NCBI GenBank assembly: GCA_028112705.1
Contig: JAOGYN010000009.1
Span: 1 to 64,000 of the forward strand
Direction of reading: 5' to 3'
Length of the DNA stretch: 64,000 bases
Origin: GCA-002712045 sp028112705
Lineage (GTDB): Bacteria > Pseudomonadota > Alphaproteobacteria > Rhodobacterales > Rhodobacteraceae
Part shown: positions 16,942 through 24,464 of the stretch, one piece after another
Layout of the letters: each line of letters begins with the position of its first letter
How positions within the stretch are numbered: position 1 is the first letter of the stretch
Program-made: the position numbers and the translations under genes
The notes under the pieces: generated by a model
What the model was told of the DNA's origin: nothing
Database searches by the model: none
The model's input: the letters and a program-made list of their open reading frames with translations, nothing else

Positions 16942-16970
16942 TTGACCAAACATTACACCACCGCTACGTA
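16942..16970 (+). promoter_or_regulatory. Candidate promoter of tRNA-Lys
   Basis: TTGACC at 16942-16947 and TACGTA at 16965-16970 are separated by 17 bases. The mature tRNA begins 13 bases after the -10 hexamer, as expected for a tRNA promoter. The -35 match is good and the -10 match is weak. Confidence 0.4.
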
Positions 16971-16982
16971 ACCTCATTGTGT

Positions 16983-17058
16983 GGGCCCTTAGCTCAGTTG
17001 GTAGAGCAACTGACTTTTAATCAGTGGGTCACAGGTTCAAATCCTGTAGGGCTCACCA
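16983..17058 (+). tRNA. tRNA-Lys (anticodon TTT)
   Basis: A 76-base cloverleaf. The acceptor GGGCCCT pairs with AGGGCTC with one G-T wobble. The D stem is GCTC/GAGC, the anticodon stem ACTGA/TCAGT holds loop CTTTTAA (anticodon TTT), and the T stem ACAGG/CCTGT holds loop TTCAAAT. The CCA end is encoded at 17056-17058. It reads AAA and AAG lysine codons. Confidence 0.97.
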
Positions 17059-17157
17059 TATAAATCTTAGATCTATTTCTTTTAATGGAGTGGTTGCGGC
17101 TAAGACCACAACGATATATCACAAATTATTAATTATAATTTGATATTGGAGATCTAG

Positions 17158-18132
17158 ATGAGTTTTCATTTACAACCAGTGCCCCCCGCAAGACCAAATA
17201 GATGTCAGTTATTTGGGCCAGCCTCAAGAGCTGCATTATTTGAGAAGATGGCTGGATCAAAAGCTGATGTAATTAATATAGATCTAGAGGATAGTGTTGC
17301 ACCTAGTGATAAAATAAGTGCACGCGTAAATGCTATTAAGGCAATTAATGAAATTGATTGGGGAAAGAAAACTTTATCTGTGAGAATTAATGGCCTTGAT
17401 ACGCCATATTGGTATCGTGATGTGGTGGATTTAATTGAGCAAACTAATGGCCGTCTTGATCAAATCATGATTCCAAAAGCAGGTAACTCAAAGGATATTT
17501 ATGCTGTAGACGCTTTGGTGTCTAGTATCGAGTCTTCCAAAATGATTTCTAAAAGAATAAATTTTGAAGCGATTATAGAGACAGCAGCAGGATTAGTTAA
17601 TGTTAATGAAATCGCCTCATCAAGCTCGCGATTACAAGCATTATCATTAGGAGCTGCAGATTTTGCTGCATCTATGGGAATGCAAACTACAGGGATTGGA
17701 GGAACCCAATCCAATTATTACATGATTGAAAATGGTGAGATTGAAAGTGATCGTGATATTCATTTTTCTGACCCTTGGCATACTGTTACTACTTCAATTG
17801 TTGCAGCCTGTAGGGCAAATGGATTATTACCAGTGGATGGGCCATTTGGAGATTTTTCTGATGATGCGGGATTTAAAGCTCAGGCACGTCGATCTGCAAC
17901 TTTGGGGATGGTGGGAAAGTGGGCTATTCACCCTAAGCAAATAGTGTTGGCTAATGAAATATTCACTCCATCTGACGAAGCTGTTGCTGAGGCGCGAGAA
18001 ATTTTATCCGCTATGGAAAAAGCAAAAAATAGTGGTGAGGGTGCAACTGTTTATAAAGGGCGTCTTGTTGATATTGCTTCAATCAAGCAGGCAGAAGTCA
18101 TTGTCCGGCAATCTGAATTAATGTTAGAGTAA
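17158..18132 (+). CDS. mcl1: L-malyl-CoA/beta-methylmalyl-CoA lyase (HpcH/HpaI family)
   Basis: A 324-residue CitE-like/HpcH aldolase. It matches the malyl-CoA/beta-methylmalyl-CoA lyase subfamily through 'CQLFGPASR', 'VINIDLEDSVAP' (metal-binding acidic segment), 'SVRINGLDTPYWYRDV', 'FEAIIETAAGLVNV', 'SLGAADFAASMG' and 'GMVGKWAIHPKQI'. The enzyme cleaves beta-methylmalyl-CoA to glyoxylate and propionyl-CoA and malyl-CoA to glyoxylate and acetyl-CoA, as in the ethylmalonyl-CoA pathway. A GGAG sequence precedes the ATG. accA follows 63 bases later, though no other pathway gene is seen here. Confidence 0.87.
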   Translation: MSFHLQPVPPARPNRCQLFGPASRAALFEKMAGSKADVINIDLEDSVAPSDKISARVNAIKAINEIDWGKKTLSVRINGLDTPYWYRDVVDLIEQTNGRLDQIMIPKAGNSKDIYAVDALVSSIESSKMISKRINFEAIIETAAGLVNVNEIASSSSRLQALSLGAADFAASMGMQTTGIGGTQSNYYMIENGEIESDRDIHFSDPWHTVTTSIVAACRANGLLPVDGPFGDFSDDAGFKAQARRSATLGMVGKWAIHPKQIVLANEIFTPSDEAVAEAREILSAMEKAKNSGEGATVYKGRLVDIASIKQAEVIVRQSELMLE

Positions 18133-18195
18133 GAAATAGATACATTTTATTTATCTAAAATGATATTTTGAAAATTGTTGTAGAGGCCTTGAAAA

Positions 18196-19158
18196 GTGCA
18201 AAATTATTTAGAATTTGAAAAGCCGTTAGCGGAAATAGAAGGTAAAGCTGTTGAACTAAGAGCCTTAGCTAAAACTTCTGAAGGAATGGATGTTGAAAAA
18301 GAAGCAGCAGCATTGGATAAAAAGGCAACCTCTCTACTTGTAAATTTATACGAAAATTTGACACCCTGGCGAAAGTGTCAAGTTGCAAGACACCCCAACC
18401 GACCACATTGTCGAGATTATATAGACATGCTTTTTCAAGAATATACGCCATTAAGTGGGGATAGAAATTTTGCAGATGATCACGCAGTAATGGGCGGCAT
18501 TTGTCGTTTCAATGATCAACCTGTTGTGGTTCTGGGTCAAGAAAAAGGGTTTGATACTAAATCTAGGATTGAGCGGAACTTTGGAATGGCAAGGCCTGAA
18601 GGCTATCGAAAAGCAATTAGATTGATGGATTTAGCGGATAGGTTTAATTTGCCCGTAATAACTTTGGTAGATACTCCAGGTGCGTATCCGGGTAAGGGTG
18701 CTGAGGAGCGTGGCCAATCGGAGGCGATCGCTCGATCTACTGAAAAATGCCTACAAATTGGGGTCCCTTTAATTTCGGTTATTATTGGTGAGGGTGGTTC
18801 AGGTGGTGCGGTTGCATTTGCCACAGCTAATCGCGTTTTAATGTTACAGCATTCAATTTACTCTGTAATTTCCCCTGAGGGATGTGCTTCTATTTTATGG
18901 AAAGATGCAGAAAAAATGCGTGAAGCCGCAGAGGCTTTGCGACTTACCGCTCAAGATTTACTGAAGTTGGGGGTCTGTGATGGAATTGTGGAAGAGCCTA
19001 GGGGTGGTGCGCAGCGCGATAAAGAAAAAACAATAAAAGCAGTTGGTGATGCCATAAGTAAGGAGCTAGATGCTTTAAATTTATTGAATAGGGCTGAATT
19101 AATAAATGATAGGCGTCAGAGGTTTCTTGATTTAGGATCTAAAGGCTTAATGTCTTAA
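18196..19158 (+). CDS. accA: Acetyl-CoA carboxylase carboxyltransferase subunit alpha
   Basis: A 320-residue AccA, partner of AccD in transferring carboxyl from biotin to acetyl-CoA for fatty acid synthesis. It carries 'DRNFADDHAVMGG' as 'GDRNFADD', the 'GQEKGFDTKSRIERNFGM' block, 'LVDTPGAYPGKGAEERGQ' and 'IIGEGGSGGA', plus 'ISPEGCASILWKD'. The start is GTG with GAGG 9 bases upstream; no better start exists before the family N-terminus. accD is not in the window, so the two subunits are encoded apart, as is common. Confidence 0.95.
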   Translation: MQNYLEFEKPLAEIEGKAVELRALAKTSEGMDVEKEAAALDKKATSLLVNLYENLTPWRKCQVARHPNRPHCRDYIDMLFQEYTPLSGDRNFADDHAVMGGICRFNDQPVVVLGQEKGFDTKSRIERNFGMARPEGYRKAIRLMDLADRFNLPVITLVDTPGAYPGKGAEERGQSEAIARSTEKCLQIGVPLISVIIGEGGSGGAVAFATANRVLMLQHSIYSVISPEGCASILWKDAEKMREAAEALRLTAQDLLKLGVCDGIVEEPRGGAQRDKEKTIKAVGDAISKELDALNLLNRAELINDRRQRFLDLGSKGLMS

Positions 19159-19345
19159 AGTGAATTAAAAATGTTAGCTATACCCTTTGTTGCAGCTGAA
19201 TAGAGCAGATCATTCCTAATAGTATAGATCAACTTAAAACAATATACACAAACTATTAGTATCTTTATAACTCCTTATTATTATAAGGTTATGTTGAAAA
19301 TATAATTCAAGGTTTGTTATTTCATAAAGTATTGGAGATTATATA

Positions 19346-19771
19346 ATGATTAAAAGTATATATATTGCGGGCCCATTATTTAACATTCATGAAACAAGGT
19401 TTTTAGAAGATATTGCTAAAGAATTAGAGAGTAATGGATATCAATGTTTTCTTCCACATAGAGATCAGTCAGGAATTGATGAATCTGAATTAGAAAAAAC
19501 AGAAATGAGTGAAGCAACTAAAGATAGAATATTCAATAATGATTTAGATGCTCTTAAAGGGTCTGACATAACTGTTGCGTTAATAACAGGATGGGATATC
19601 GACTCGGGAACAGCAGGGGAAATAGGGCACACCTTTGCAAGTGGTAAACCCATTATTGCAATTGATGCTTCTGAAAGAAGATATAGAAATTTATTTGTCA
19701 AAGGAATGATAACTAAAACAGTGAATGATATTGATGAAATTATTCCGGCAATAGAAAATATTATGGCTTAA
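19346..19771 (+). CDS. Nucleoside 2-deoxyribosyltransferase-like protein
   Basis: A 141-residue protein with the fold signature of nucleoside 2-deoxyribosyltransferases and related N-glycosidases: 'SIYIAGPLFNIHE' at the start, 'NDLDALKGSDITVALI' in the middle, and 'DSGTAGEIGHTFASGKPI', where the Glu of 'GTAGEIG' is the expected nucleophile. Such enzymes move deoxyribose between bases or hydrolyse modified nucleotides (DNPH1/Rcl type). A strong GGAG lies 8 bases before the ATG. Single gene between accA and tRNA-Arg; substrate unknown. Confidence 0.82.
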   Translation: MIKSIYIAGPLFNIHETRFLEDIAKELESNGYQCFLPHRDQSGIDESELEKTEMSEATKDRIFNNDLDALKGSDITVALITGWDIDSGTAGEIGHTFASGKPIIAIDASERRYRNLFVKGMITKTVNDIDEIIPAIENIMA

Positions 19772-19878
19772 GAATTTACTATTATATATGCAGGTTAAGT
19801 TTTACAAAAACGAGAAGTATATTTCTACATAATTATTCCCATGAGAACAATATAGAGTTCCATTTGTAAACCATTTAT

Positions 19879-19884
19879 TATAAT
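19879..19884 (+). promoter_or_regulatory. Candidate -10 element of tRNA-Arg
   Basis: A perfect TATAAT ends 10 bases before the first base of mature tRNA-Arg. At the expected distance the -35 region (around 19856) is only AGTTCC, so the assignment rests on the -10 element. Confidence 0.35.
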
Positions 19885-19894
19885 TAAAAAGAGT

Positions 19895-19971
19895 GGTCCC
19901 ATAGCTCAGCAGGATAGAGCACCAGATTCCTAATCTGGGGGTCGCAGGTTCGAATCCTGCTGGGATCACCA
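19895..19971 (+). tRNA. tRNA-Arg (anticodon CCT)
   Basis: A 77-base cloverleaf. The acceptor GGTCCCA pairs with TGGGATC with one wobble. The D arm is GCTC/GAGC, the anticodon stem CCAGA/TCTGG encloses TTCCTAA (anticodon CCT), and the T arm is GCAGG/CCTGC with loop TTCGAAT. CCA is encoded. It reads the AGG arginine codon. Its 3' end is shared with the tRNA-like element at 19965. Confidence 0.96.
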
Positions 19972-20036
19972 TTGTTCATTTGATCTTTTGCCTTCCAAGG
20001 GCAAGGTTAGAGGTTCGAATCATCTTGGTGTTGCAA
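19965..20036 (+). pseudogene. Degenerate tRNA-like element overlapping the 3' end of tRNA-Arg
   Basis: A second, poorer cloverleaf can be drawn. ATCACCA (19965-19971, the end of tRNA-Arg itself) pairs 6 of 7 with TGGTGTT (20026-20032). A short D arm is GTTC/GATC with a 4-base loop. TTGCC/GGCAA encloses TTCCAAG, and a T arm AGAGG/CATCT encloses TTCGAAT. The 3' half closely recalls a tRNA-Gly(TCC) anticodon and T arm. It is too damaged to be a normal tRNA: D loop too short, mismatches, no CCA. Probably a tRNA remnant, or an attachment-site scar. Confidence 0.5.
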
Positions 20037-20085
20037 TTTTTACCCCGTAAAATATTGGTTAGTATTAATAATAAGGAAACTTCGC

Positions 20086-20823
20086 ATGAACGATACAACT
20101 GAAAGCTTAATAGCTCATCGATCAATAAGACAATTTACTAACAAAGAAATTGATAACGAATTATTGGTTCAACTCATTTCAGCTGGTCAAGCTGCTGCCA
20201 GTTCAAGCTTTCTGCAGGGTGTAACCATCATTCGGATTACGGATAAACATAAGCGTGATAAGTTTTCCAAATTGGCAGGCGGTCAATCTCAAATTATCTC
20301 GGCACCTGAGTTTTTGGTTTTTTGTGCTGATTTAAATCGTTCCACACGTTGTTGCCATAAACATGGAACATCCCCAACAGAAGGCTTTATGGAGCAATTT
20401 ATCATAGCGACGGTTGATACTGCTTTATATGCTCAAAATGTTGTGGTTGCTGCTGAATCAAAGGGATTGGGTATTTGTTATATTGGGGCAATTAGAAATG
20501 ATCCCATCTTAGCTACTAGCTTATTAAGTTTGCCAAAAAACGTTTACCCTGTTTTTGGGCTTTGCATTGGTTATCCAGCAGAGGATCCAGAGGTTAAACC
20601 TAGGCTTCCAGTATCAGTTATACTAAAAGAGAATACCTATGATTCAAATGATGAGGAAAAACAAATCGATTTATATGATGAGATTGTGCGCAATTATTAT
20701 GCTGAGCGATCTGGTAATAAAAAATCGCAGAGTTGGAGTGAACAAATGAGTGGCCTACTTAGTTCGCAAGCTAGACCTCACATGCGCGCTTTTCTAGCTT
20801 CTCAAGGCTTTGAGATGAAGTAA
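20086..20823 (+). CDS. NADPH-dependent nitroreductase / flavin reductase (NfsA type)
   Basis: A 245-residue FMN-binding nitroreductase of the NfsA/FRP group, which reduces nitroaromatics, quinones or flavins with NADPH. It shows 'LIAHRSIRQFTNKEI' at the N-terminus (FMN contact), 'AAASSSFLQGVTIIRI', 'QNVVVAAESKGLGICYIG' and 'PVFGLCIGYPAEDPEVKPR', which is the NfsA-type segment. AAGGA precedes the ATG. Its stop overlaps the start of the CDP-alcohol phosphatidyltransferase gene (TAATG), so the two form an operon. Confidence 0.87.
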   Translation: MNDTTESLIAHRSIRQFTNKEIDNELLVQLISAGQAAASSSFLQGVTIIRITDKHKRDKFSKLAGGQSQIISAPEFLVFCADLNRSTRCCHKHGTSPTEGFMEQFIIATVDTALYAQNVVVAAESKGLGICYIGAIRNDPILATSLLSLPKNVYPVFGLCIGYPAEDPEVKPRLPVSVILKENTYDSNDEEKQIDLYDEIVRNYYAERSGNKKSQSWSEQMSGLLSSQARPHMRAFLASQGFEMK

Positions 20824-21428
20824 TGGTTGATAATAAACTACTTCCAATTGTTGAGTTTTTTTTAAGTCCAATTGCCAAATACTTAAATGGTAGAAGAATA
20901 AGTGCAGATACTATTACGATATTTGGCTTTATTATTGGTCTTATGGCGGTGCCTTTCATATTCTTTGGATTTTTAAAGTTAGCACTTTTATTAATTATTT
21001 TTAATAGAATTTGTGATGGGTTAGATGGAATTGTTGCCCGTATGAATAAGAAAACAGATAGGGGCGCATTTCTTGATATTTCGTTAGATTTTATTTTTTA
21101 TGCCTCAATACCTGTGGCTTTTGCATTCTTAGATCCTTCAAAAAATGCTCTACCAGCCTTAATTTTGTTATTCTCATTTTTTGGAACAGGATCAACTTTT
21201 CTTGCATTTTCAATAATAGCAGAAAGAAATAATATAAGGTCAAAAGAGTATGATAAAAAAGGTTTTTATTATTTAAGTGGATTAACCGAAGGCGCAGAAA
21301 CAATTTTGGTTTATATTCTGATATGCTTGTTGCCTAGTTACTTTCCAACAATAGCATATATTTTTAGTTTTGGGTGTCTCTTAACTACTATACTTAGGTT
21401 AAAAACTGGGTGGAGTATGTTTCGGTGA
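20823..21428 (+). CDS. CDP-alcohol phosphatidyltransferase family protein
   Basis: A 201-residue integral membrane enzyme. The diagnostic D-x2-D-G-x2-A-R-x8-G-x3-D-x3-D motif is visible as 'DGLDGIVARMNKKTDRGAF' followed by 'LDISLD' (residues about 63-86). About six hydrophobic segments surround it. Family members exchange CMP of a CDP-lipid for an alcohol to make phospholipids; which alcohol is not readable. It is translationally coupled to the upstream nitroreductase by TAATG and followed by the proteorhodopsin gene after a 159-base gap. Confidence 0.87.
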   Translation: MVDNKLLPIVEFFLSPIAKYLNGRRISADTITIFGFIIGLMAVPFIFFGFLKLALLLIIFNRICDGLDGIVARMNKKTDRGAFLDISLDFIFYASIPVAFAFLDPSKNALPALILLFSFFGTGSTFLAFSIIAERNNIRSKEYDKKGFYYLSGLTEGAETILVYILICLLPSYFPTIAYIFSFGCLLTTILRLKTGWSMFR

Positions 21429-21587
21429 GGATTTATTTACTATTTGACGCCACGTTATTCATTACAGTTTGTGAATCTAAGATTATTAAGAACTTATTAT
21501 TTTAAATTGTTAATGATGACATCGAATCTAAAAAATAGCTAGCCAATGGCAAGCAAAATTAATTTGGAATTAATTGGAGAAAATAAA

Positions 21588-22361
21588 ATGACTAATTTAG
21601 TTAATAGGTTTGGAAAGTTTTCTATTCCAACCATAGTGCTGTTTCTGACGCCAATGATGGCATCAGCAGCTACAAATTTAAGTGAGACTGACTACGTAGG
21701 TATAAGTTTTTGGATAGTATCTATTGCAATGGTTGCTGCAACAGTTTTCTTTCTTATGGAAGCAAATAAAGCCGAAGCAGGATGGAGCACCTCACTAACA
21801 GTTGCTGGATTGGTAACTTTAGTAGCTGCCGTCCATTATTTTTATATGCGTGGTGTTTGGGTAGATACTCAAGCTTCACCTACAGTATTCAGATATGTGG
21901 ATTGGATTATCACTGTTCCATTACAAATCATCGAATTTTACTTGATTTTGGCAGCAGTTGGAGCCGTTGCAGGTAATGTATTTTGGAAGCTTCTTGGTGC
22001 CTCATTAGTGATGTTAATTTTTGGATACCTTGGAGAGATCGGCGCTATGCAAGTATGGTTAGCATTTGCTATCGGAATGGCCGGTTGGATTTACATCATT
22101 TGGGCAATTTTTGCAGGTGATGCTCAGGAGAAATTATCTGAAGCACCTGAGGGTGTTCAATCAGCATTTAAGGCGATGAGATTGATTGTGTTAGTTGGCT
22201 GGTCGATTTATCCAATAGGATATGTTTATGGTTATGCGGCAGAGGTTGTAAATGAAGGTGCTCTAAATGGTATTTATAACATTGCTGACTTTGTAAATAA
22301 AATAGCCTTTGGCCTTATGATTTGGGCTGCAGCAACTTCGTCAAGAAAAGCAGTTAAGTAA
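21588..22361 (+). CDS. Proteorhodopsin, blue-absorbing type
   Basis: A seven-helix retinal proton pump of 257 residues. In this numbering Asp105 ('RYVDW') is the Schiff-base proton acceptor, Glu116 ('QIIEFYLIL') the cytoplasmic donor, Lys238 ('ADFVNKIAFG') binds retinal, and His83 pairs with the acceptor. Position 113, equal to residue 105 of the first described proteorhodopsin, is Gln, which marks blue absorption. The first 27 residues look like a cleaved signal peptide ending 'MASA'. A longer frame starts at 21546, but ATG 21588 has GGAGA just upstream. A terminator follows. No retinal or carotenoid synthesis genes are in the window. Confidence 0.95.
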   Translation: MTNLVNRFGKFSIPTIVLFLTPMMASAATNLSETDYVGISFWIVSIAMVAATVFFLMEANKAEAGWSTSLTVAGLVTLVAAVHYFYMRGVWVDTQASPTVFRYVDWIITVPLQIIEFYLILAAVGAVAGNVFWKLLGASLVMLIFGYLGEIGAMQVWLAFAIGMAGWIYIIWAIFAGDAQEKLSEAPEGVQSAFKAMRLIVLVGWSIYPIGYVYGYAAEVVNEGALNGIYNIADFVNKIAFGLMIWAAATSSRKAVK

Positions 22362-22382
22362 AGTCTATTGAAAATTATTGAG

Positions 22383-22412
22383 AAATGCCCGCATTTTGCG
22401 GGCATTTTTTTT
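22383..22412 (+). terminator. Rho-independent terminator after proteorhodopsin
   Basis: A perfect 10-base-pair stem AAATGCCCGC / GCGGGCATTT with a 5-base loop is followed by a run of eight T (22405-22412). It lies 22 bases past the proteorhodopsin stop and isolates that gene from the downstream dehydratase. Confidence 0.95.
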
Positions 22413-22506
22413 AACTAAAGCGTATTTAAATCATTGGATTTTGATACATTTCATATAAAGTGTTCTAATTACAAATTTAGAAAAAAATATTAACTAGGAT
22501 AATTTT

Positions 22507-23478
22507 ATGGGAAGCTTTTCAATTTCAGAGGCTGCTTTTCGACTAAGTTTGAAAGATTTTGAAGAAGCAGCTGATCGAATTTCAAATGATGTAATTGTAA
22601 CTCCTTTACTACCATTTGAGTGCGCTGACCGAAAACTAATGCTTAAGGCAGAGTGCTTGCAAGAACTTGGTTCCTTCAAGATAAGAGCTGGTGCAAATGC
22701 AATTGAATCAGCCAATAAAAAAGATCTTAGTAATGGTGTGGTGACAGCTAGTGCTGGTAATTTTGGTCAAGGTGTTGCTAAAGCCGCTCAAAATAGAGGA
22801 TTATCTGTTCATGTTATAGTTCCAGATACTGCGGCTAAGGTTAAAGTTAATGCCCTTTTAAATCTTGGAGCTAAAGTTTCGACTGTACCATTTTCTGATT
22901 GGTGGGAAATAATGATGACAAGATCAGCAGGTGTAGATGGGTTTTTTATTCATCCAGTTGCGGAGCTTGAGGTAATAATCGGTAACGGTGGAATTGGATT
23001 GGAGATTTGTTCCCAATGCCCTGATGTTGACGTCATTGTCGTACCTTTTGGGGGTGGAGGTATGATTTCTGGAATAGCTTTAGCAATGAAGGCGCTTGGA
23101 AAAAAACCCTTGATAGTAGCCTGTGAAATAGAAAGCTCAACACCATTAAAATCTGCAAAAAGCAAAGGTGAGCCTGTTAAAGTTGAGCGAGAAAAGAGTT
23201 GGATTGACGGCATCGGCTCAACAAGTGTTTTACCCGACATGTGGCCTCTACTGGATAAGTTGGTCGATAATGTAGTGGTAGTTTCTCATTCTGAAGCAGA
23301 GGCCGCACTTCGGGCTTTGTCAGCAAAAGCCCACCTGGTTGCTGAGGGAGCTGGTGCAGTTGCTTTAGCTGCAGCAATGAAACCGCAATTTTCTGGTAAG
23401 AAGGTTGTGGCTGTCATTTCAGGGGGAAATATTGATCCTAAAACTTACAGTAAAATTTTGGATCATAGTTCTTTTTAA
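22507..23478 (+). CDS. Threonine/serine dehydratase-type PLP enzyme
   Basis: A 323-residue fold type II PLP enzyme resembling catabolic threonine/serine dehydratases and serine racemase. PLP-binding Lys lies in 'LGSFKIRAGANAI', the phosphate-binding loop is 'PFGGGGMISGIAL', 'TASAGNFGQGVAKAA' contacts the substrate, and 'AVISGGNID' closes the fold. It lacks the C-terminal regulatory ACT domain of biosynthetic IlvA. It would deaminate threonine or serine to a 2-oxo acid. It has its own upstream gap after the terminator at 22412. Confidence 0.83.
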   Translation: MGSFSISEAAFRLSLKDFEEAADRISNDVIVTPLLPFECADRKLMLKAECLQELGSFKIRAGANAIESANKKDLSNGVVTASAGNFGQGVAKAAQNRGLSVHVIVPDTAAKVKVNALLNLGAKVSTVPFSDWWEIMMTRSAGVDGFFIHPVAELEVIIGNGGIGLEICSQCPDVDVIVVPFGGGGMISGIALAMKALGKKPLIVACEIESSTPLKSAKSKGEPVKVEREKSWIDGIGSTSVLPDMWPLLDKLVDNVVVVSHSEAEAALRALSAKAHLVAEGAGAVALAAAMKPQFSGKKVVAVISGGNIDPKTYSKILDHSSF

Positions 23479-23519
23479 GCAAACTTAAACTTATTAAAGC
23501 GAAGGCAACTTGCAGATAG

Positions 23520-23894
23520 TTATTTAAAAATTACCTTTCCATTTTTCCACTTTTCTTTTTTATGAAACTTTCCATTTTCTTTGTAATGTTCAAAAACACC
23601 ATCTTCTTTTCCACCTATATAATTTCCCTTGTAGGATAATTGCCCATTATCGTAATAATATTCCCAGGGCCCATCGAGACAATCATCTTTATAACTTCCC
23701 TTCCAGTTAAGCTGACCGTTTTCATAATAGGATTCCCAAAAACCGTCTCTTTTTCCATTTATTATTGCGCCATTTTGTTGACCAGAAACATCACCAATAA
23801 ATGGAACATCTGTGAATTTTTTATAAAAAATACCGTTTCTAATGACGAGATCATTTGGGGAAACGGTTTCACTGAAACCTAAGTGACTTGCCAT
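23520..23894 (-). CDS. MORN_2-repeat protein (YwqK-like)
   Basis: A 124-residue protein whose C-terminal 90 residues are about three and a half repeats of roughly 23 residues with the pattern G-x-W-x-x-Y-Y-x-N-G-Q-L-x-x-K-G-x-Y, the MORN_2 / YwqK repeat. YwqK-like proteins have been annotated as antitoxins, but no toxin-like gene is seen here, so that label is not supported. I preferred ATG 23894 (AAGGA 7 bases upstream) over TTG 23909. It is divergent from a second MORN_2 gene 196 bases away. Confidence 0.7.
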   Translation of the reverse strand: MASHLGFSETVSPNDLVIRNGIFYKKFTDVPFIGDVSGQQNGAIINGKRDGFWESYYENGQLNWKGSYKDDCLDGPWEYYYDNGQLSYKGNYIGGKEDGVFEHYKENGKFHKKEKWKNGKVIFK

Positions 23895-24089
23895 AATAAA
23901 ATCCTTCAAGATTAAGATCAGAAATATTAATTAAAAGAAGACTATATATTTAAACTAAAGTGAAGAGATTAATAAACTTGGTTCTTCAGTGCTATTTACC
24001 AATCAAATTATTGTTTTTTAGATTTGATTGCTAATTTCTCATAGTTGCGTAATATTTATTTTAATTTTTCTTACCTTTTGGAGATTTTT

Positions 24090-24407
24090 TTGTCAGCTTT
24101 TAATGAAAAAAATGGTTATTGGGAATATCTTTGGGATAATGGTCAGGTGTACTTTAAAGGAAACTGGGAAAAAGGTTTAATGCATGGTGATTGGCAATCA
24201 TATTACCCCACAGGAAGATTGTTAGGCTCAGGATGCTACAAAAATGGTCTTCGTGATGGAAAATTTTCTTCTTATCATGATAATGGAAATTTGGAGTGTG
24301 AAGGTAGTTTTAAAGATGGCAAAAGAATAGGAAGTTGGAAATTTTATAATAATAATGGTTGTCTGAGCAAAGAGGAAAACTATAAAAATGAAAATTATTT
24401 AAAATAA
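24090..24407 (+). CDS. MORN_2-repeat protein, divergent partner
   Basis: A 105-residue protein made almost wholly of four MORN_2-type repeats ('GYWEYLWDNGQVYFKGNW', 'GDWQSYYPTGRL', 'GKFSSYHDNGNLECEGSF', 'GSWKFYNNNG'). No signal peptide is visible from the chosen start. TTG 24090 is preferred to TTG 24045 because GGAG lies 6 bases upstream and the extra N-terminus would be unrelated hydrophobic residues. It is paired head-to-head with the gene at 23520, suggesting duplication and a shared control region. Function unknown. Confidence 0.68.
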   Translation: MSAFNEKNGYWEYLWDNGQVYFKGNWEKGLMHGDWQSYYPTGRLLGSGCYKNGLRDGKFSSYHDNGNLECEGSFKDGKRIGSWKFYNNNGCLSKEENYKNENYLK

Positions 24408-24464
24408 GTAAAAAGTAGAATTTAAGAATAATTAATTTAAAATTATGGGGTGGAGTTGTAATTT

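Noticed and set aside
19264..19300. CCTTAT...ATAAGG palindrome before the deoxyribosyltransferase-like gene
   Set aside because: Only six base pairs, AT-rich and without a T-run; such palindromes are expected by chance in this composition.
23520..24407. A complete toxin-antitoxin module
   Set aside because: Both genes encode repeat proteins of the same type; no toxin fold or small toxic peptide is visible between or around them.
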